DNA of 64,000 nucleotides from JADJLQ01 sp044227925 (lineage in GTDB: Bacteria > Bacteroidota > Bacteroidia > Chitinophagales > Saprospiraceae): NCBI GenBank assembly GCA_044227925.1, contig JBGAVW010000006.1, positions 71,639 through 135,638 on the forward strand, in the 5' to 3' direction. Both the position numbers and the translations under genes were made by a program. Under the pieces are notes generated by a model. It saw only the letters and a program-made list of their open reading frames with translations. It had not been told where the DNA came from and made no database searches. This document shows, piece by piece, positions 41,809 through 51,312 of this stretch (position 1 is its first letter; each line of letters opens with the position of its first letter).

Positions 41809-44472
41809 TTGAGGTCGTTTTATTTTAGTATATCATTTTTATTTTGTTTGGTTTCTGCATCCACTTTTGGTCAGATATCCGGAAGGCAATTGCCTGCCCG
41901 TAACGCAAGCGAAATACAAGATACTATTAAAATCAAGTCGGATACCATTTCCAAAGACTCGCTGGATATTCCTATTTCCCCCGATGCCCCTGATGCCGAT
42001 GTGACTTATTCCAGTGAGGATAGTTCCTATCTTGATGCTCATGAGAAAATGTTTTATTTATTTGGAAACGCAGTAGTAAAGTATCAGAGCTATGAATTGA
42101 AAGCTGCACGGATCCGATTGGATATGGACAATGATATCGCTTATGCAGAAGGTGTCCCGGACAGTGCAGGTAAGATCATTGGCTTACCCCATTTTTCCGA
42201 CGGTGAGCAAGAATTTGATGCAAAAAAAATGCGGTACAATTTCCGGACCCGTAAAGGCATCATCGATGAAGCGGTAACTAAATATACAGATTTATTCATC
42301 CGGGGTACGGTAACCAAATTTATTGGAGGTGACCCAAAAGACACTACTCAACACGATATCATCTATAATAGAAATGCCATCATCACCAGTTGTAATGCTG
42401 AGCATCCGCATTTCGGTATCCGCAGTACCAAACAAAAACTGATAAAAGATAAAATGGTCGTGATCGGGCCTTCCAATCTGGAAATTATGGGTGTACCAAC
42501 CCCCTTCTGGTTGCCATTTGGTTTTTTTCCTGTTACGAATAAGAGGAGTTCGGGTTTGATCATACCCAGGGATTATGAATACTCACAGACTTTGGGCTTT
42601 GGTCTACGCAATGTGGGATGGTACCAACCCATGGGTGATCATTTTGATCTCAGTGTACAAGGAGATATATACACCCGGGGTAGCTGGGGGCTCCAGATTA
42701 GCAGCAATTACAATAAGCGATACAAACGAAGCGGCAATTTTTTATTAGCTTTTTCTAACCGCTTATTTGAAAATGCCGAAACAGGCAAAACCGATCCCAA
42801 TAAATCATATGCTATCCAATGGAGGCATTCTCAGGCGCAGCAGGCCAACCCTTATCATAATTTTTCAGCGTCGGTAAATTTTCAACGCAACGGATTTCAA
42901 CGCAATAATTTTAATGATGCCCGAAATGTATTGAACAATAACCTTTCGTCAAATATAAATTATACTCGCACTTTTCCCGGAAAACCATTTACATTTTCTG
43001 CATCCATAAATCAATCTTCCAATACACAGGATTCTTCCATTACCTTGAGTTTACCTAATATTAACTTTCAGATGCAGCGTATTTACCCATTTAAGCGAAA
43101 AATTAAAGCTGGTGATGAAAAATGGTATGAGCAAATATCTTTTAATTATAATGCGAGTGTGCAATCCCTGATAAAAGCCAAAGAAAATGATTTTTTTACG
43201 GATAACACCTTAAATTCATTTGTTGGAACTTTTGGAGTAAAACAAGTAGCCAGTACCGATCTCAATCTGCGGGTGATGAAATATTTTAATCTGGCACCTT
43301 CTATTAATTTCAGGGAAATATGGAATATGCGGTCCATCCGGTATGATTCACTGCAACTCGATGAGTTTGGCCAGAAATACGATACCCTCAGTGGTTTTAA
43401 AGCTGCGCATTTACTGGATGTGGCCATCGGATTAAATACTGCAATATATGGAACCATGAAATTTAAAAAAGGTCCATTGAGAGGGTTCAGGCATACAGTA
43501 AGACCCAATATTGCCCTGGCATATAGCCCTTCCAGTGATCCATATCTGGGGGCATACCGGCAACGAATTATATCCGGGAGAGATACTATCTATACCAGAC
43601 GATTTTATTCTCAGTTTCAGGGAATGACCTATGATGAAATTTCCAATCAACCTACGAGGTTGGGTATCAGTTATGGATTTACCAATATTTTTGAGGGAAA
43701 ATATTTTAGTAAAAAAGATTCTGTAGACAAAAAGTTCAAGCTGTTTGACAATGTATATGTAAATGGTTTTTACAATTTTGTTGCCGATTCATTTAAATGG
43801 TCGCCAATGACTACCGGAGGTGCTACCAGGCTTTTCGGAGGATTAAGTACCCTTTCTATAAACTCCGGATTGTCATTTTATGATAAAGACTCCCTCGGTT
43901 TTTTAAACAAGACTACCCGGTTAAAAAAAGGGAAGTTTCCTGTTCGTTTTGATCAGTTCAATATCAATCTGGGTACTAATTTTAGTTTTGAAGATATCAA
44001 AAATCTGATTTCAAAATGGAAAGGACAACCGGTGAAAAAGGAAGAACCTGTGACTACTGATGAGGGAGATGATACTCCAAAACCTAAAAAGAAAGAAAGT
44101 CCGGAGACTTTTTGGCAAATGTTTAAAGGATTTGGCTTTAGTCATAATCTCTCCTTTGGTGAAATCAGAGATCCGCTGACAAACAAGACAAAAAATGGAA
44201 TAATTACCAATACTATAAGCACTCAGGGCTCTATAGATCTTACTAAAAATTGGAAAATAACGATTGGAAATATTGGCTATGATTTTAAAAATAAAGGCCT
44301 TACCTATCCTGACATTGGCTTCTCCCGCATTTTGCATTGCTGGCAAATGACTTTTAGCTACCAGCCAGATCGTGGTACATATTCATTTAATATTTTTGCC
44401 AGCCAGGGTACATTTAATTTCCTTAAGCTACCGTACAGAAAGGATATATATGATCCGAGGGATGATTTGTAG
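41809..44472 (+). CDS. lptD: LptD-like outer-membrane LPS-assembly protein (TTG start)
   Basis: This 887-residue protein has a signal peptide ('FLFCLVSASTFGQ'), an OstA/LptA-like beta-jellyroll (~55-200; 'LFGNAVVKYQSYELKAARIRL' core) and a large barrel with 'SGLIIPRDYEYSQTLGFGLRN' (core GLIIPR) and many Tyr/Asn-rich strands. Bacteroidota LptD homologues share this layout. The only start that keeps the signal peptide is TTG at 41809: an in-frame TAA lies at 41797-41799 and no ATG or GTG intervenes. It should pair with the LptE at 22 kb to place LPS in the outer leaflet. It is divergent from the MCE lipid-transport gene. Confidence 0.88.
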   Translation: MRSFYFSISFLFCLVSASTFGQISGRQLPARNASEIQDTIKIKSDTISKDSLDIPISPDAPDADVTYSSEDSSYLDAHEKMFYLFGNAVVKYQSYELKAARIRLDMDNDIAYAEGVPDSAGKIIGLPHFSDGEQEFDAKKMRYNFRTRKGIIDEAVTKYTDLFIRGTVTKFIGGDPKDTTQHDIIYNRNAIITSCNAEHPHFGIRSTKQKLIKDKMVVIGPSNLEIMGVPTPFWLPFGFFPVTNKRSSGLIIPRDYEYSQTLGFGLRNVGWYQPMGDHFDLSVQGDIYTRGSWGLQISSNYNKRYKRSGNFLLAFSNRLFENAETGKTDPNKSYAIQWRHSQAQQANPYHNFSASVNFQRNGFQRNNFNDARNVLNNNLSSNINYTRTFPGKPFTFSASINQSSNTQDSSITLSLPNINFQMQRIYPFKRKIKAGDEKWYEQISFNYNASVQSLIKAKENDFFTDNTLNSFVGTFGVKQVASTDLNLRVMKYFNLAPSINFREIWNMRSIRYDSLQLDEFGQKYDTLSGFKAAHLLDVAIGLNTAIYGTMKFKKGPLRGFRHTVRPNIALAYSPSSDPYLGAYRQRIISGRDTIYTRRFYSQFQGMTYDEISNQPTRLGISYGFTNIFEGKYFSKKDSVDKKFKLFDNVYVNGFYNFVADSFKWSPMTTGGATRLFGGLSTLSINSGLSFYDKDSLGFLNKTTRLKKGKFPVRFDQFNINLGTNFSFEDIKNLISKWKGQPVKKEEPVTTDEGDDTPKPKKKESPETFWQMFKGFGFSHNLSFGEIRDPLTNKTKNGIITNTISTQGSIDLTKNWKITIGNIGYDFKNKGLTYPDIGFSRILHCWQMTFSYQPDRGTYSFNIFASQGTFNFLKLPYRKDIYDPRDDL

Positions 44473-44884
44473 AAGAAAATACAGCGATTGCAATAATTGA
44501 TTCGGGGAAGCCTGAAACCGAACGAGGTAATTATTAGAAAAAATAGTTTCAGAGAGGTTGTCGATACCATTTTTTTTGATTCTGGTGCTTTTGTTTCGAA
44601 TGGAAACATAAACTAAAGCCTGGATTTAATCAATACTGTTGATAAACTTAGGTGCGTTCACTAATGTTTCATCGATAATAAAGGTTATAGGGACCAGTGT
44701 GCACCCTTTTTCATTTTCTTTGTAAGAAGAATATAATACCTATCCATCCTCCGCTCACACCAATGACGCTTAAAGTGGAAGTGCGAAAGTTTAAATCCAA
44801 ATCAATACTTATCAGGATCGGTGAGCAGAGTGGCTTCGCTCTCTTTTTGGAATGTGGCCTTTTTATTTTTATACCTTGATCCAG
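44473..44884. other. Intergenic region after lptD, no supported gene
   Basis: About 410 bases between convergent genes contain no frame I can defend. A minus-strand stretch near 44626-44735 reads like a very degraded beta-strand domain ('VPITFIIDETLVNAP'), but the match is too weak to annotate. The terminator of the TonB receptor lies at its right end. Confidence 0.5.
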
Positions 44885-44921
44885 AAAATAAAAAAAGGCC
44901 GCGCCCCCCGACGCGACCTTT
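44885..44921 (-). terminator. Rho-independent terminator of the TonB-dependent receptor
   Basis: The arms aaaggccgcg (44894-44903) and cgcgaccttt (44912-44921) pair with one mismatch around a C-rich loop. On the minus strand the stem is followed by a run of T residues (TTTTTTTATTTT), about 55 bases past the receptor stop. Confidence 0.85.
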
Positions 44922-44975
44922 CGTAATTTATTGATACTAGGTTCAATAAATATATTGTCTAAGATACGATAAGTT

Positions 44976-47900
44976 TTAATTGAATGTGTAGCGAACACCT
45001 AATTGCATAGCCCAGGCACTACCTGTATTTATACTTTTGGTGAAAGAATCTTTTAATAAGACTGTTTTACCATCAATTACTTGGGTTGCTAATCTATACA
45101 CAGGTACTCCATCAGGGTCAACTCTTACAAAATTCAATGGTCTGTTTGCAGCAGTTGTAGAGTTAGCTACTCCCCATTTATCATTGAGTACATTTCCAGC
45201 ATTGAATAAGTCCATTCTTACTTTAAATGAGTTCTTCTTACCGGCGATTTTGATAAATATTTCTTGTTCTGCTGATAAATCAAATCTGGTTAACCAAGGT
45301 GAATACCCGCCATTTCTTTCAGCGTATTGGCCTCTTCTGGTGGATAAATAGTCATCCTGATCTATATAGGCATCGTAAGCTGCTGCTTGTTGCGCTGCAG
45401 TAAACGGAGCTGAACCTGTGATGTCGGCAAATCTGAGATCAGAGGCTTTATTAGGCACGTATATTAATTCATTATTTGTCACGCCATCTCCATTAAGGTC
45501 ACCGGATACAGAATAAGAAACTTTATATCCACTGCTGGCGATACCACTCAAAGAGAGCACAGTGCTTCCTCCTAATTTACCTCCATAGTTAATTACATAA
45601 CTCACATAACCTACCACTCTATGTCTCAAATCATTATTGGCATATGCCAATGTTGGTTTATTGCTGCCATTTACCGCGAAAATGCTATTGAATGATTCTG
45701 ATGCGGTTGCGCCAGCATTTGCAAGATCCTTTGCTACGCCATAAGTATACGCAAGCATTGCACCAAATTTTCTGCCCAGTGGTCTTTCAATTTTACCTGT
45801 AAGGGAGTAAAAATACCCTTCACTAGTATTTCTGAATACTAAAGCACTCACTACATTATCGTTTATTCTGTTTAATGAGTCAGCTTTTGCAGCATTTGCG
45901 GCTCCTGAACCTAAATATCTAAGTCTGGTATCAGGTCCTGAAAATTTATTAGTAGTAGGTTCCAGGTTGGCTTGAATATGTTTTATTGCATTCAGGGTTT
46001 TATTGTATAAAAACTCCACCGATGCTACCCAGGCCCCACCTAACCTATGATCTATACCTATATTTGATTTCCATACCTGAGGGAATCTGAAATCTTCCTG
46101 GGTTGCATTGATATCAAAAGTGAGTTTGGAAAGATCCAATTCTCCGGTGGGTCTGAATCGTGCAGGATTGGGGTCAAATGGATAAGCCTTTGTATTTCTC
46201 TGATCTAAAAATCCAGTTAATACTCCATTATTACCTACCTGGTTAGATATCCAAACATACGGGAGGCTGGATAAGAAAACACCGGTACCACCACGAACCT
46301 GAGTATTTTGAGCACCATTTACATCCCAGTTAAATCCAAATCTTGGAGAAAAATTCAGGGAAGCTTTAGGTAAATTCCCTGTATTTATTTTCATAGGATT
46401 GCCATTCTCGTCTCTAAAGGTTTGAGCAGAAATGACTTTGTTTTCCAAAGCAGTATTTCCAAAAGCAATTACATCTCCTCTTACACCAAAAGTAAGTTTT
46501 AAATCTTTGGTGGCTGAAAATTGATCCTGGATGTATGCACTGGTCTTATTGACTTCTAGTACCTGGATTGGTTCAATACCACCTGCCAGTGCGGAATATC
46601 TTAATTGAAAACGGGCATTTACCGGGCTGGTTGTATTATTGGGATTGGCTTTATAAGCATTAGCTGCTGCATAAAAATCATCTAAAGAATTATAAACATA
46701 TACTCCATTAGAAGCAGGGTAAAATAAATTATTAGATTTAAATGCCTCGAATGCGGCTCCAAATACAAAATTGTGTTTGCCCACTTGATATGAAAGATTG
46801 TCTGTAATATTCAGGGTAGTATAATTTAATTTATTGCTTGGTGTGAATGGGTCAAATCCAACCGATGTATAGGTAGATCCACCGTTTAGTATATCTACGG
46901 TAGGAAATAAATCGGTTCTGTATTTTCTATCTTCTATTTGCTTATTATAGGTAATCAATAAACTATTAGAAGTTCTTTTTGCAAGAGTTGAGTTCCATTC
47001 CCCTACGATCGATCGGGTATTGTCCTGAATTATATAACCAGAGTTTTGGAATGAAAGTGCTGTAGCACTATTGGTTCTGTTTCCATTTCCGGCAGAGGTA
47101 CTGTTGCTAATGATAGCATCCGACTCCGAATCGTGATGTGCGTATCGTATAGAAAGTTTATTTTTATCATTTAGATTATAGTCTAACCTTACCAGGCCTT
47201 TTCTACTGGAAACTTCATTGTTAAATCCTTCGTACGGACCGGTAATATAGTTGAAATTGGTTTTCATGAAATCACTCAATTTATCCAGGTCAGCAGCAGT
47301 AGTTCTCGAAACCTGACCGGTAGCCCCCGGACGGTTAGCAAACCAGGTGGTAGCAGGTGCTGCCTGTTTGTTTTGCTCACCATTTAAAAATATAAACAAT
47401 TTATTTTTTATCAAAGGAAATCCAAGTCTGAAACCTGCAGTATTTTCGAAAGTATTGGGTTTTTGTAAAGGAGTGAATGTAATGCCATTTACGCTATTAC
47501 CTATTAATTCGTCTTGTTTTCTAAAAAAATAAGCAGAACCGGAAACCTGATTTGTACCGGATCGGGTAACGGCATTTATACCTGCTCCGGCAAAACCGGA
47601 TTGCCTTACATCAAAAGGTGCAATGTTAATCTGTACTTCTTCAAGTGCATCTAGCGATATAGCTGTGGAATTTGTTCTACCTCCTGCCTGAGCCTCATTT
47701 CCAAGTCCAAATCCATTGTTAAAAGCGGCACCGTCTATTGTGAAATTATTCAATCTGTTATCCTGACCTCCAAAAGATCTACCGTTGGAAAACGGATTTA
47801 GTTTTGTAATGTCATTAATCGTTCTTCCTATTGTAGGCATGCGTTCTAATGCTTCTCGGCCTAAAGTGGCACCGGCACCGGTTTTCTTGGAGCTAATGAT

Positions 47901-48290
47901 GTCATTTTTTGCAGATGATACTACAATTTCATTTATTGTAACTGAGCTTTCAATCATTTTAATGTCCACCACAGTATTGCTACCTAGTGATACGAATACT
48001 TCTTCCTGACTGTAATCCTGGTATCCTACATAGGTAGCTGAAATAGTATAAGGTCCACCGGTACGTACATTGAGTAAAATGTAATTCCCCTGTTCATCGG
48101 TAGAGGTTCCATATCGAGTGCCTGATGGTGTATGTACAGCTAACACTGTAGCACCAATCAGGGCCTCTTTATTATTATCAAACACTACGCCTGATATTGA
48201 ACCGCTTGTAACTTGAGCAAAACCTGCAACCACAAATAGCATTAGAGCGCCGAGTAGTAGAGGTAATCTTCTGAATGTGAGAGATTTCAT
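44976..48290 (-). CDS. Oar-like TonB-dependent receptor
   Basis: This protein of about 1104 residues has a signal peptide ('LMLFVVAGFAQ'), a carboxypeptidase-regulatory-like beta-sandwich (~27-110; 'GSISGVVFDNNKEALIGATV', 'YTISATYVGYQDY'), a plug ('RMPTIGRTINDITKLNPFS', 'NNFTIDGAAFNNGFGLG') and a large barrel ending in 'AMQLGVRYTFN'. The plug wording and length resemble Oar-type proteins rather than SusC, and no SusD follows. Substrate unknown; Oar homologues have been tied to protein or signal transport. I use Met 48290, where the signal peptide begins. It is monocistronic with a strong terminator and a TACTTTTG -7 box. Confidence 0.92.
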   Translation of the reverse strand: MKSLTFRRLPLLLGALMLFVVAGFAQVTSGSISGVVFDNNKEALIGATVLAVHTPSGTRYGTSTDEQGNYILLNVRTGGPYTISATYVGYQDYSQEEVFVSLGSNTVVDIKMIESSVTINEIVVSSAKNDIISSKKTGAGATLGREALERMPTIGRTINDITKLNPFSNGRSFGGQDNRLNNFTIDGAAFNNGFGLGNEAQAGGRTNSTAISLDALEEVQINIAPFDVRQSGFAGAGINAVTRSGTNQVSGSAYFFRKQDELIGNSVNGITFTPLQKPNTFENTAGFRLGFPLIKNKLFIFLNGEQNKQAAPATTWFANRPGATGQVSRTTAADLDKLSDFMKTNFNYITGPYEGFNNEVSSRKGLVRLDYNLNDKNKLSIRYAHHDSESDAIISNSTSAGNGNRTNSATALSFQNSGYIIQDNTRSIVGEWNSTLAKRTSNSLLITYNKQIEDRKYRTDLFPTVDILNGGSTYTSVGFDPFTPSNKLNYTTLNITDNLSYQVGKHNFVFGAAFEAFKSNNLFYPASNGVYVYNSLDDFYAAANAYKANPNNTTSPVNARFQLRYSALAGGIEPIQVLEVNKTSAYIQDQFSATKDLKLTFGVRGDVIAFGNTALENKVISAQTFRDENGNPMKINTGNLPKASLNFSPRFGFNWDVNGAQNTQVRGGTGVFLSSLPYVWISNQVGNNGVLTGFLDQRNTKAYPFDPNPARFRPTGELDLSKLTFDINATQEDFRFPQVWKSNIGIDHRLGGAWVASVEFLYNKTLNAIKHIQANLEPTTNKFSGPDTRLRYLGSGAANAAKADSLNRINDNVVSALVFRNTSEGYFYSLTGKIERPLGRKFGAMLAYTYGVAKDLANAGATASESFNSIFAVNGSNKPTLAYANNDLRHRVVGYVSYVINYGGKLGGSTVLSLSGIASSGYKVSYSVSGDLNGDGVTNNELIYVPNKASDLRFADITGSAPFTAAQQAAAYDAYIDQDDYLSTRRGQYAERNGGYSPWLTRFDLSAEQEIFIKIAGKKNSFKVRMDLFNAGNVLNDKWGVANSTTAANRPLNFVRVDPDGVPVYRLATQVIDGKTVLLKDSFTKSINTGSAWAMQLGVRYTFN

Positions 48291-48329
48291 ATAAATCTGT
48301 TTTTGGATTGATTGAATTTGATTTCGCGG

Positions 48330-48337
48330 CAAAAGTA
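48330..48337 (-). promoter_or_regulatory. TAnnTTTG -7 box of the Oar-like receptor
   Basis: The minus strand reads TACTTTTG about 40 bases before the ATG at 48290. The longer frame begins at 48347, upstream of this box, which supports the shorter start. No clear -33 TTG. Confidence 0.4.
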
Positions 48338-48443
48338 CAACTCTCATATTAAGAAATTATTAATAAGTAAAAAAAATATTTGTCAATAAATGTATAATCC
48401 ATAATTGAAAATAAATTATCTGCCCGAGATTCGGCTTACATGT

Positions 48444-48451
48444 TAAATTTG
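48444..48451 (+). promoter_or_regulatory. TAnnTTTG -7 box upstream of the coiled-coil gene
   Basis: TAAATTTG lies 43 bases before the ATG at 48495; no TTG at the usual -33 spacing. Confidence 0.3.
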
Positions 48452-48494
48452 TAGATATAATTCTTGACATTTTTGTCATAAATTTTTAATAATC

Positions 48495-49442
48495 ATGAAT
48501 GCTTTAGCTGAAGAAATTAGAAAATTGCTGGAAGATCAGCAAATCCTTAAAAAAGTGCAGGATAGGATAGTACAAATAGTACCGGAAATAGAACAGATGA
48601 GAAAAGACCTGATTCCGTTGGACCAACAAGTACAAAAAGAATATGCCGATGTGGAAAACCTTGAAAAACTGGGACTTAAAACCATGTTTTACAAGGTATT
48701 AGGTAGTAAAGAGACTCAAATGGAAAAAGAACGCCAGGAGTATTTGCAGGCGTCACTTAAGTACGATCAGGTAAAAAAATCGCTAGAGTTATTAGAATTT
48801 GAATACAATCTGTTAAAGAAAAAAATAGATGCCTTGCCTGCAATTGAAAAAAGACTGGACGAACTAAGCAAACAGCAGGAATTGGAACTAATGAATATGC
48901 AGGGTAATGCAGGGCTTGAGCTGAAAAAGATATATGCTCAGATCGAAACCCAGCAACGCATGATAATCGATATCAATGAAGCTGTGAAAGCAGGCTCGAC
49001 AGCCTTACAAAGCCTGGATAATGTGATTGCCGGTCTGCAACAAGCTCACAACTGGGGTCAGTGGGATATGAGTGGTCGAAATCCCATGAGCAATCACCTG
49101 AAATATACAGCCATAGACAAAGCTAAAGACTGGGCTTACGAGGCCAATCGTCAGCTAAAAATATTTGAAAAAGAACTACTGGATGTCTATCGCCGTATCC
49201 CTGAAGATTTCCAGTTGCACCTCGATTCATTCAATAGGTTTATTGATGTGTTTTTTGATAACTTGATTACGGATTGGATTATACAGCAGAAGATCCATAA
49301 TGCACTAAATAATTCACTCAACACCAGGGATAAAGTCACCCGAATGGTCAAATTACTTGAATCAGAGAAACCAAAAGTAGATAAGGCTATAGCAGACCTG
49401 AATGAAGCTAAAAAAGAATATGTTTTGAGAGCCAGCAGCTAA
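48495..49442 (+). CDS. Cytosolic coiled-coil protein of unknown function
   Basis: This 315-residue protein has no signal peptide and no membrane helix. Residues ~1-190 are rich in Glu, Lys, Leu and Gln with heptad spacing ('ILKKVQDRIVQIVPEIEQM', 'KSLELLEFEYNLLKKKIDAL'), indicating long coiled coils. The middle has 'HNWGQWDMSGRNPM', and the last third is helical again, ending 'NEAKKEYVLRASS'. I recognise no family. It stands alone between two minus-strand genes. Resemblance to phage-shock or septation coiled-coil proteins is only in composition. Confidence 0.75.
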   Translation: MNALAEEIRKLLEDQQILKKVQDRIVQIVPEIEQMRKDLIPLDQQVQKEYADVENLEKLGLKTMFYKVLGSKETQMEKERQEYLQASLKYDQVKKSLELLEFEYNLLKKKIDALPAIEKRLDELSKQQELELMNMQGNAGLELKKIYAQIETQQRMIIDINEAVKAGSTALQSLDNVIAGLQQAHNWGQWDMSGRNPMSNHLKYTAIDKAKDWAYEANRQLKIFEKELLDVYRRIPEDFQLHLDSFNRFIDVFFDNLITDWIIQQKIHNALNNSLNTRDKVTRMVKLLESEKPKVDKAIADLNEAKKEYVLRASS

Positions 49443-49522
49443 AAATTACAATTTACCATTTTGCGATTTACAATTGGCCCAATTCCAATCGTATTTCTTA
49501 AAATGCTTACTCGTAAATAGGG

Positions 49523-50698
49523 TTATGCTGTTTTCATTGCTTGTAAGAACAAATCCATATCCGGCTGGGTACCAATACTGACCCGGCACCAGTTTTTATT
49601 ATCAAAATTCCAGGATCTGAGTGCTACACCATTATTGGCCATATGATTTACCAGTTCTGATCCAGGTTTAGATATAGGGAAAATAACAAAATTGGTGTAC
49701 GAGGGCAGGGGAGAGTAGCCCATGTTTTCCAGCGATTTAACCGTATTGGTTCTAATCTCAATTGTTTTATTTACACAATAGGATTTAAAATTTTCGTCAT
49801 CTAATGTGGCAATAGCACCATGCATAGCCGGAGCCGATAGACTAAAGTCCCAGGTGTGGTATTTTTCAAACTCTTTTACCTGCTCTATAGATGAAATGGT
49901 ATAGGCTACGCGCAAACCGGCAAAGCCATGAATTTTAGAAAGGGTCTTGCCAATCAGCACGTTTTTCATGGATGCCATTCCTGTCATGGTATTCTTTTCT
50001 TTATCCGGTACATAATCGATATATGCTTCGTCTATAAACACCAAAGTTTTTTTACTTACACGCTCTACAAATTCTTTTAATTCATCAGGATTTACTTTGG
50101 TGCTGCAGGGATTGCCGGGATTACAGATATACACGAGTTTTGTATTTGCAGTAATGGCGTTTTCTATTGCCGGCAGATCGTGCTCATATTTTTGGTTTAA
50201 AGCAATTTTAGTCCATTTTCCACCGAGGCTTGCAGCCATAGCAGGCATGAGGTCGAAAGTAGGCTGAGCTGATATCATTTCTCCATGCTGTAATCCATTT
50301 AGTGATCCCAGCATATTTAATAATTCAGAAAGGCCTGCACAGAGAAATATCTGTCCTGGACTTACATTTTCATATGAAGCTATTTTTTCTTTGAGTGCTT
50401 TTGCTACATTGCGGCTGTATCGGTTAGCATCTTTAAATCCTTCGACAATGGCAGCTTTAGCTTTTTCAGACGGTCCAAACGGATTTTCATTACTATTCAG
50501 CCTTGCAGTGATTTGGCTGGGAGCAAAAAAAGATTCATCCATCATCCACCTTCCAGTGTGAGGGTGTATCCGGCCATGAAAATTAATTTCATCAGCCTTC
50601 AAAGAATGGTAGAATGCAGATGCTGCGGCTATGCCAAGGCTTGTTTTAAACCATTTTCGTCTATCCATAGCATTTCCGGGGACGGATGATTTTTTCAT
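49523..50698 (-). CDS. HisC-like PLP-dependent aminotransferase with twin-arginine leader
   Basis: This 391-residue fold-type-I aminotransferase begins with a Tat-like leader, 'MDRRKWFKTSLGIAAASAFY' (residues 11-30; charged twin Arg, then an Ala-rich hydrophobic stretch). The enzyme core has 'RLNSNENPFGPSEKA', 'YICNPGNPCSTKVN', 'VFIDEAYIDYVP' and the PLP lysine in 'GKTLSKIHGFAGLRVAY', the pattern of histidinol-phosphate aminotransferases. An exported HisC-like enzyme is unlikely to act in histidine synthesis; a periplasmic amino-donor role is possible. It is monocistronic. The start could also be the second Met (residue 11), directly at the leader. Confidence 0.87.
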   Translation of the reverse strand: MKKSSVPGNAMDRRKWFKTSLGIAAASAFYHSLKADEINFHGRIHPHTGRWMMDESFFAPSQITARLNSNENPFGPSEKAKAAIVEGFKDANRYSRNVAKALKEKIASYENVSPGQIFLCAGLSELLNMLGSLNGLQHGEMISAQPTFDLMPAMAASLGGKWTKIALNQKYEHDLPAIENAITANTKLVYICNPGNPCSTKVNPDELKEFVERVSKKTLVFIDEAYIDYVPDKEKNTMTGMASMKNVLIGKTLSKIHGFAGLRVAYTISSIEQVKEFEKYHTWDFSLSAPAMHGAIATLDDENFKSYCVNKTIEIRTNTVKSLENMGYSPLPSYTNFVIFPISKPGSELVNHMANNGVALRSWNFDNKNWCRVSIGTQPDMDLFLQAMKTA

Positions 50699-50859
50699 CT
50701 TAATATTATTTTGCTCCCAATTTAAGCAAAATTTTAAGGATATTATTCAAATTTCTAAATACGACTTAGTTCCGTGGGAAGGAAAACATGATATGCATAC
50801 TTCTTGATTAATCAGCCTGTTTGATCTTCTTTTCGATTAACTTCTAATCAATATCAATG

Positions 50860-51267
50860 TTAGGGATTAAGGCGTGCAGAAATGATGCCGGCAACCATTG
50901 CCTGGATGACACCATATATGCCCCAACTGATAACCATAAACAGGGTGACATTAAATGCACTATATATCATCCACATACTGGGTAAAATGGCAATGAGACC
51001 GTAGAAAAGGCCAACTTCTATTCCGCGCATAATCAAATTGCCTTTAAATAATGTCTTAAATCGAAGCCAAAACCAAGCTAATGCAAATGAAATAATAAAA
51101 GGGTGTACAAAAAACATCCATGATTTTTCCCCTTCCAGGCTAAACATAGGATCATAATATTGCTCCGCCAGGGAAGGAACTAATTTGACCAGGAGAAATA
51201 AGGTGAGATAACTGATCACTAGCAGGGTTAACCCAGATATAAGGACTTTGAGAGCAATGATTTTCAT
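50860..51267 (-). CDS. Small four-helix membrane protein
   Basis: This 135-residue protein has four predicted membrane segments ('ALKVLISGLTLLVISYLTL', 'FIISFALAWFWLRF', 'GIEVGLFYGLIAILPSMW', 'FMVISWGIYGVIQAMVAGII'). It is not assigned to a family. It follows the second YceI-like gene by 45 bases on the same strand and is probably the last gene of the YceI-porin-YceI operon. A role in a lipid or small-hydrophobe pathway fits the neighbours but is inference. Confidence 0.7.
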   Translation of the reverse strand: MKIIALKVLISGLTLLVISYLTLFLLVKLVPSLAEQYYDPMFSLEGEKSWMFFVHPFIISFALAWFWLRFKTLFKGNLIMRGIEVGLFYGLIAILPSMWMIYSAFNVTLFMVISWGIYGVIQAMVAGIISARLNP

Positions 51268-51312
51268 GATTTTTATTTTTAAAAGAGATATTGTATACTG
51301 TTAATTTAATTA

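Noticed and set aside
44626..44735. Minus-strand stretch resembling a TonB C-terminal-like strand pattern
   Set aside because: The match is only a few residues, with no upstream domain, and the surrounding frames are closed. It is too weak to call a pseudogene.
44711..44998. Minus-strand open frame across the TonB-receptor terminator
   Set aside because: Its protein would be read through a strong terminator hairpin, overlaps the receptor end, and has no family pattern.
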